DNA from: Pyronema omphalodes
Lineage: Eukaryota > Ascomycota > Pezizomycetes > Pezizales > Pyronemataceae
Direction: 5' to 3'
Length of the DNA stretch: 64,000 bases
Assembly: GCA_024516155.1 (NCBI GenBank)
Contig: JAJJXM010000087.1
Location: 62,001-126,000 of the forward strand
Part shown: positions 59,401 through 64,000 of the stretch, in pieces
Layout: each line of letters opens with the position of its first letter
Numbering within the stretch: the stretch's first letter is position 1
The notes under the pieces: generated by a model
Told to the model about the DNA's origin: nothing
The model's database searches: none
Seen by the model: the letters and a program-made list of their open reading frames with translations, nothing else
Position numbers and translations under genes: made by a program

Positions 59401-60061
59401 CCAAGTATCCGACACGACTACCCTCTCCCCGTTCTTTGCGATCTACGGCAGGCACCCGAAGTGCTCCTTCGAACTTAATATCAGAACCGATAACCCAGAT
59501 GAAGTCAACGCTAAACTAGTAGCAGAACGCATGTCACACATTCATGACGTTCTGCGATCGGAAATGAAGTACGCCCAGGCACGATATACAGAAGCGGCCG
59601 ACCGGTCACGTGTACCAGCCCCTGTGTTTAAACCCAACGATCTTGTCTGGCTAGACGCTCGCAACCTGCGCACCGAACGGCCATCACGGAAGTTGGAAAA
59701 CAAGCACCTCGGCCCGTATCGTGTTGTCAGAGCCATTGGCACACATGCATACGAACTTGACATCCCCGGCACCATGAACCATCACCGGACATTTCCAGTA
59801 TCACTACTCAACCCTGCCCAGTCGGATCCTTTGCCCGGACAAATACTACCGCCTCCCCTGCCTGTTGTTGTTGATGGTGAAGAGGAATGGTTCGTGGACG
59901 AAATCCTTGATAGCCGGGTTAGACGAGGTCGCTTGCAGTACCTCGTGAAATGGAAGGGTGACTACACGCCAACATGGGAACCAGAGGAATTCCTTGAAGA
60001 CGTTACGGCAGTCGATGAGTTTCACCAGCAATACCCAGACAAGCCTCGACCTCTCTCGTAG
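56408..60061 (+). CDS. Ty3 Pol: protease, RT, RNase H, integrase, chromodomain
   Basis: This frame is open from 56345 and has no ATG near its start (the first is at 56471), so it is expected as a Gag-Pol fusion by frameshifting. Numbering below is from codon 56408. Protease: A-L-I-D-C-G-A (D49), with Cys in the place where Ser or Thr is usual. RT: R-L-C-V-D-Y-R-G-L-N, then Y-L-D-D at 418-421. RNase H: E-T-D-A-S-D near 570. Integrase: H-x-x-H-x-x-C-x2-C zinc finger (about 800-845), then catalytic D868, D928 and E964 (35 residues between the last two) with H-P-Q-T-D-G-Q. Chromodomain: about 1158-1212 (F-V-D-E-I-L, Y-L-V-K-W-K-G, T-W-E-P-E-E), which would direct integration to marked chromatin. 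No stops or gaps. Confidence 0.95.
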   Translation: MLSSFSWKVPGPGITNAVVEEMSMEGKHLVVSCTLTFGDKNIRTHALIDCGATGISFVDEDFARHHQIPLQPLRKPRALEVIDGRPIASGDITHLALAQCTIHEHREQLPMFVTKLGHYPPVLGIPWLQLHDVAIRFSSGTITFGSQYCLAHCNPVPTTVSGLSEEPPETFLYPLSAAPAKLHIASLTASSFCRVAKKQRLSIFSLSLYELNKALDNKVNTPEDLKRIVPTEYHDFLNLFEEAVANKLPPHRPYDHRIPLKEGFTPPFGPLYSLSRTELEALKAWLEENLSKGFIRRSSSPAASPILFVKKSDGSLRLCVDYRGLNDGTIKNRYPLPLIQETLLQLSKAKYFTTLDIRGAYNLVRMAEGEEWKTAFRTRYGLFESLVMPFGLTNAPADFQAFINDVLRPYLDLFCTAYLDDILIYSENLDDHRKHVRQILEALKNAGLHLKPEKCKFHQTEVKYLGLLVGRDGIKMDPKKVETVVKWENPCNLKDVQEFLGFANFYRRFIRDYSKVVAPLTSLTKKENGKPVPFIWGPDQQKAFDLLKTSFTTAPVLRHFDYDRDVIVETDASDYVSAGVLSQYDDDGILHPVAFFSKKHSPAECNYEIYDKELMAIVRCFEEWRPHLEGSAFPIQVLTDHKNLEYFMTTKLLNRRQARWSEFLSRFNFKIIYRPGTAGGKPDALTRRSGDLPKEGDERLLANQQAVLKPYNLPENLQLAAENPPKEKYPSLEMLFTEGYKADPFPEHVLQMLDDGAQHSKDISLADCSKQQDRLMYRGCQYVPDYDPLRLRLIQDHHDPPTMGHPGRAKTFELLSRNYYWPSMRTDVERFVRNCHTCKRTKATRHAPFGTLKPLPVPHQPWQSVSVDFITGLPPSDGYDAICAVVCRLTKQRHLIPCHTTITAQGFAQLFVDNVFRLHGLPDVLISDRGPQFIANFWKYLASCLGIETATSTAFHPQTDGQTERINAVTEQYLRAYVSYLQDDWKKYLSLAEFAANNQVSDTTTLSPFFAIYGRHPKCSFELNIRTDNPDEVNAKLVAERMSHIHDVLRSEMKYAQARYTEAADRSRVPAPVFKPNDLVWLDARNLRTERPSRKLENKHLGPYRVVRAIGTHAYELDIPGTMNHHRTFPVSLLNPAQSDPLPGQILPPPLPVVVDGEEEWFVDEILDSRVRRGRLQYLVKWKGDYTPTWEPEEFLEDVTAVDEFHQQYPDKPRPLS

Positions 60062-60073
60062 GAACTCGAGCCT

Positions 60074-60082
60074 AAGAGGGGG
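60074..60082 (+). promoter_or_regulatory. Polypurine tract
   Basis: AAGAGGGGG followed by CTCC and then the 3' LTR at 60087. It serves as the plus-strand primer. A four-base gap between tract and LTR is acceptable for this group. Confidence 0.7.
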
Positions 60083-60086
60083 CTCC

Positions 60087-60625
60087 TGTCACGGCTCCAG
60101 CATTGTCACCCGTATTCTGGATTGTCTCAGCCTGCACAGTCATAGAGCACAGCCGCAGGGCTGCGCCACATCATATGTCAGCACCAGTACAGCCACCCTC
60201 GCAGCCGCAACGCACTAGTCTATCCTTTCCTTATCACCTTCCTTATCTGTCTTAGTTATCTTAGTTCGTTTCATCAGCACAAGCGTCACATTGTTATCAC
60301 ATGCATTAGTTTCTTGGCTTCTTTGTTTAGGTTCTTGGCTCGGTTGAAAACCCTGTCAGGGTTTGGGTTGTTCTTAGGAGGATTTGTGTATATAAGGAGG
60401 GCTCTCCCTCCGCTCTGTCCGTTTCCTTTTCTTTCTTCTTTACAGAACGTCTTGTCCAGTTAGCAATCTAGTTACCTTGACAACTCCTCCTCCTCCAGCC
60501 TTGTCTTCGTCTTGACCTCTGCCTCCTCCTCCCAGTATCTCCTCCTCTTGCTCTACGTTCCTGTTCTTGCCCTCTGTCCTGAACACTGCGTACCTTGGAC
60601 GTTCCCTCGAGCCTGTCCCGTTACA
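60087..60625 (+). repeat. 3' LTR
   Basis: 539 bases. I found no difference from the 5' LTR on reading both side by side. It ends ...GTTACA and is followed by the target copy CGGAC and the interrupted LINE ORF2. Confidence 0.95.
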
Positions 60626-62396
60626 CGGACGTCGTCATCTTCTGTTGTAGGTGTGTTTCGACGTCATGGGTGAGCGCCATTGCTGCGTCAATTGCGGATC
60701 GTCTCAGGCGACCACCGATTTGATCGTGGTGCAGGAGGTCGTTTGTTTCGGCTAACTGGCTCAGTCGTGTTGCCATGAGCTTTTCAAGTACCTTGCCCAT
60801 GCAGTTGAGGACCGCAATGGGTCGGTAAGCTTTGACTGAGCTGTAATCCGGCTTGTTCGGTTTCGGGATGATTACTGTGGTTGCCTCTCGCCAGCACTTC
60901 GGTTGATAACCTACCTCTCCGAGTGTGGCGTAGAGCTGGGTTAATTGGTCGGGGATGATTTGGAGCACTTTTCGCAGACAGAGGAAGGTGATGCCGTCTG
61001 GGCCTGGGGCTTTCTTCGGAGAGGAGGAGAGGATCGCTTGTGCTACTTCTCTTTCAGAGAAGGTAGTCCATGGCAAGGGGCTGCGGGTTTGGGGGGGGGT
61101 AGAGGAGGGGGAGGACGGGGGGGGAGGGAAGAGGGCCTGGAGGGCGGATACTTTCCCTTGGAAGTCTGTATGGACGGTGGTTATGCCGTTCGTTGTGGAT
61201 GTGAGAGGGGGGGTGAGTTGAGCTCGGCGGGGGTTAGTGTACCGAAACGCCGCCCAGATGTCTTCTCCTTTGGCCTGGCTCAAGTATTCCTTCCAGAGCC
61301 TGTCTTTGGCGTGGCGTACGGCTCTGAAGTGGGCGTTGCGTGCGGTTCGGTATTCCTCTAGGCACAACTCGTTTCTTCGTTGTTTCCACCTCTTGCGAGC
61401 TTGTGTCATGAGTTTCTTAGTTTCACGAAGCTCCGGGGTCCACCATCTCTTTGCTCGGGGGGAGTGTTGGATCATCGGGGTCGAGGACTGGGCAGCTTGT
61501 TGGATTGCGAGTTGAAGCGAGGCTGCCCATTCGTCTAGGTTGGCGTGAGTTGGGTTTTGTTGGAGTATCCTCCATCGGGGATTGAGGTTGGAGGAGAGTT
61601 TCGTGAGGGCTTCCGCGAACTCATCCCAGTTTGTCCGTTTCCAATTCAGTCGAGGGGTGAGGTTGGTGTAGTCCACATCTGGGTGTTGAGATCGAATCTG
61701 GAAACGCACGACTTCGTGGTCTGAGCCCGTCGTGGCTTCTTCGTCCACACACCAGTTTTGTACTTCTTCGTGCATTGCCGGGGAAGAGAGAGTTAGATCG
61801 AGGACTGATGATCCACGGCCTGTCTTGAAGTGGTAGGTTGGTGTATCTGGGGTGTTTGCCAGATGCCATCCTTCGTTCTCGATCAGGTTCACTAACTCAT
61901 CCGCTCGGGCAATGCGTTTGAGGTGGCTGTTCCATAAGGGGTGGTGGGCGTTCATATCTCCTGTGATAACGCACCGATTGGGTAGGGAAAGGGGGGTTAG
62001 GGATCTCGGAATGGTGTATAGTTTCGTTTGGGGGTCCCATTCGTTGTAGATGTTGATGAGGTAGAAGGAGGGGATGAGTGGAGTTTGTACCTCCAGGATC
62101 TGGATGTCGGGGTCGGGGCAAATGTCAGGGCGGGGGGTGACGTGGAGGAAGGGGTTTAGGCGGGTCACGTACGCCGCCGTCCTGACAGTTGCGCCATTGT
62201 TGGCAGGGGGGTAGATGGTGATGAAGTTTGGGTGGGTAGTTACAAAACGAGGGTCTTTAATGTTTGCTTCTTGGATGAGGATTATATCCGCTGTGGGGTC
62301 AGCGGAGTTTAGTAATGTGTTTAGAGCGTTACTGCTCCTATTAATATTGTGGGATATGACATTTATGGTGGCTGCTGATTTTTCCTGTCTATGCAT
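60626..62396 (-). pseudogene. LINE ORF2, N-terminal part (endonuclease and RT fingers)
   Basis: 590 codons from ATG 62396 to the Ty3 insertion. The APE-type endonuclease has S-H-N-I-N (metal/DNA Asn), I-Q-E-A-N (catalytic Glu), G-D-M-N-A-H-H, S-V-L-D-L-T-L and S-D-H-E-V-V, so all catalytic landmarks are present. RT fingers follow with K-A-P-G-P-D-G-I and Y-R-P-I-A-V-L-N, and the frame runs into the 3' LTR at D-V-E-T-H-L-Q-Q-K-M-T-T. The start overlaps the end of ORF1 in the octamer ATGCATAG (62396-62389), in which ORF2's ATG precedes ORF1's TAG. This suggests reinitiation after ORF1. Confidence 0.9.
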
Positions 62397-64000
62397 CAGT
62401 GATCATAGCGGAGTCAGCGTGTTGGTCGGGAAGGGTTGGGCGGGTGGATCGAGTCTTTTCCCATGACGCTCTCACTATCGCGAGTCTTACAGGGCATTTA
62501 GGATGGAATGCCGGGTGGTTCACATCATTCTGTTGCTCGGATGTGCAGTTGAAGCATTTGGGAGGGGAGTGGGCACAGCTTTTGCCGGCTCGGGTGGGGC
62601 ATTCTGGGCAGCGGTGGAGATCAGTTGGGTGGGGTTCGGCGCAGAGAGCGCACACTGGGCTTGCGGTGTTGGGGCAGATGGCGTGGTGGTGGCCGAAGCG
62701 GAGGCAACGGCGGCACTGGTCGGTTGGTCGGGCCGAGTGATACTCGGTGACCTTGCGAGGTTCATACCGGATGATTACCTTCGTGCGTTTGAGCCTTCGG
62801 GCGTCATCGGCAGAGGTTAGTGCAATCATCACGCTAGAGGCCGTCGTGCCAATTCTTTTGTCTGGGTGTGTAATATATCTGGGGGGTTGGGTGAGGTGTA
62901 CAGCGTTGTTGCGTTCTATTTCAGCTTGAAGGGCTGTCATACCGTCGGGGGTGTCAGGGAAGACGTCAAGGGGAATGCTGTGGACGGTTAATTTGTGCCA
63001 CTTTTCAGCTATGCGGGGGTTGTTGAGGGTCATATGCACAGACTGTGCGGCCTCGTGCATCAGGGGTAGGAATTGAGTGACTTCACTTTGGGTGTTGTTG
63101 GGGGGGAAGGTCAGGATGAGGCTCCCGCTGGGACTTTTCCGAACGGTTACCACATTGATGTGGGGCGGAGCCTCTGCGTCACGTAGCGCCCGATTGATCA
63201 TGTTGCCTACCTGGACCTTGGTATCGTCCGTAAGGTTTTCGGGGTCGGGGCATGGGATGACGACGCTCACAGGGCGGGGGTTTGGTTCTTTGGGGGGGGT
63301 TTCTACGGGGGGCGGGGGGGTTGGGTGGGGAGGATGCGGGGGCGGGGTTCTTTCTGTTGGCGGCGTTTTGTGGGTTGTCGTTGAATAGCCTACCAGCGAC
63401 ATTGGGGCCTGTCCAGGCCGCTTCACTTGTGGGGGGGGGGAAATACGGGGGAGGGGGGCACGGGGATGTTATTTTTGGTGAGGGCTTCCTCTGCTGCGAA
63501 GCAGCGGGTTTTCCAGTAGTTGATGAGGGCAGCGGATTGGGCAGTGTCAGGGGAGTTGGGGAGGGGGGAGGGTTCTTTCGGGGCGGAAGGCTTGTAGTTT
63601 GGGACCAGAGTCCGGAGCATGTCTTGGGTTTCGAGCATGATTGCTCTGTCCCTGTCCATCGTGCGGAATGCCTTTGTGATTCGTTCGTTCGTGTGGCGGT
63701 CGGTCTCGCGAGCGCCGTCGGCGTAGGTGGCTACTGCTGATAGGAGGCGTTCGGCGATGGTGACGGGTAGAGTCATCGTTTCGGTGCGGGGTTCGGTTCG
63801 GGAGGTCTGGAGGGCGTCTGCGATCCCGGATTCGTACACGAGTGCACTCTCGGAGGAGGCGTCGGTGGTGGACGGAGCGGTTCGTTTGAGGGGGTTGACG
63901 GTCAGGGCGGGCGTGTCACGTAGGCGAATGGTGTGTTGCGTGCGGGGAGACGTGATCGGGGGGGCTCTGTTCCTGGGGGTCGGTTCGGGAGTGATGGTGC
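62389..64000 (-). pseudogene. LINE ORF1 (zinc-knuckle Gag-like), frame break, 5' end outside window
   Basis: ORF1 binds the element RNA. The C-terminal frame (62389-63426 and beyond) has a Pro-rich stretch, an RRM-like region and two to three CCHC-type knuckles: C-R-R-C-L-R-F-G-H-H-H-A-I-C, then C-A-L-C ... H-R-C-P-E-C and a C-F-N-C variant. The N-terminal frame (from at least 63999 down to 63423) is Thr/Ala/Arg-rich with a coiled coil. The two are in different frames and meet at a run of ten G on the plus strand (63431-63440). One base more or less there would join them. Either a real slippage mutation or a homopolymer sequencing error explains this. Confidence 0.8.

Larger units (their letters stand above)
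54271..60625 (+). mobile_element. Complete chromodomain Ty3 retrotransposon (Tf1/sushi-like)
   Basis: A 6355-bp element in opposite orientation to the LINE. LTRs of 539 bp (54271-54809, 60087-60625) both begin TGTCACGG and end GTTACA. I find no difference between them by eye. Flanking 5-base copies are CGCAC (54266-54270) and CGGAC (60626-60630), one mismatch. Gag and pol are in different frames with a -1 shift signal, pol is open for its whole length, and the integrase ends in a chromodomain. Primer site, polypurine tract and TATA box can all be placed. Identical LTRs and an open pol indicate a very recent insertion, possibly still active. Confidence 0.95.
51492..64000 (-). mobile_element. 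LINE (Tad/I-like non-LTR retrotransposon), split by a Ty3 insertion
   Basis: On the minus strand the element runs from beyond the right edge (ORF1) through ORF2 to a poly(A) tail (T run 51492-51524). Removing the Ty3 element (54271-60625) and one 5-base target copy rejoins ORF2 in frame. ORF2 has an apurinic endonuclease, RT with a Y-I-D-D box, and RNase H, the domain set of the I/Tad group. The 3' UTR holds three A tracts (T runs 52017-52046, 51784-51807, 51492-51524) separated by purine-rich sequence, like the truncated copy at 4.2-6.7 kb. No internal stops are seen in ORF2, so it was probably intact until the Ty3 insertion. Confidence 0.88.

Overview
This is nuclear DNA of a filamentous ascomycete (Pezizomycotina). 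The evidence is short introns (mostly 51-160 nt) with GTANGT-like donors and CTAAY branch sites, fungal-type orthologues, and fungal LINE and Ty3 retroelements. The class cannot be fixed from the window.

Layout. 1-6.7 kb is a graveyard of retroelements: a decayed LTR-element gag, a LINE C-terminal scrap and a 5'-truncated LINE. 7-18 kb is a conserved gene block: CHK1 checkpoint kinase (-), dynein light chain LC8 (-), MRD1 (+) and a glycolipid transfer protein (+). 18.3-23.8 kb is accessory sequence with three related small secreted cysteine-rich protein genes (all -). 26.5-30.6 kb is a second conserved block: GCN5 (-), OST5 (+) and RAD1 (+). 30.6-38.2 kb is gene-free, with simple repeats, two ~1-kb degenerate direct repeats and a hAT transposase relic. 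38.2-41.4 kb encodes an ELL-like Pol II elongation factor (+). 41.4-49.9 kb is low-complexity DNA, satellites and one decayed gene. A fourth member of the secreted family (+) lies at 50.0-50.6 kb. From 51.5 kb to the right edge runs a LINE (-), split in its reverse transcriptase by a complete, very young chromodomain-type Ty3 element (+, 54271-60625) with two LTRs that I read as identical.

The most original content is the four-member secreted family, which I recognise only by fold-like pattern. All four have a signal peptide, eight cysteines in near-invariant spacing, two Greek-key-like halves and shared intron positions. Three are clustered and one sits beside the LINE.

The Ty3 element carries a readable expression programme: TATA box, predicted self-priming site, gag, a G GGA AAT -1 frameshift heptamer with a downstream hairpin, pol with chromodomain, and a polypurine tract. 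Three host genes have notable starts or splitting: MRD1's ATG is split by an intron, CHK1's ATG stands alone before an intron, and the 105-codon LC8 gene has seven introns. CHK1 and RAD1 belong to the same DNA-damage checkpoint pathway but lie about 20 kb apart, and I see no sign that they are co-regulated.
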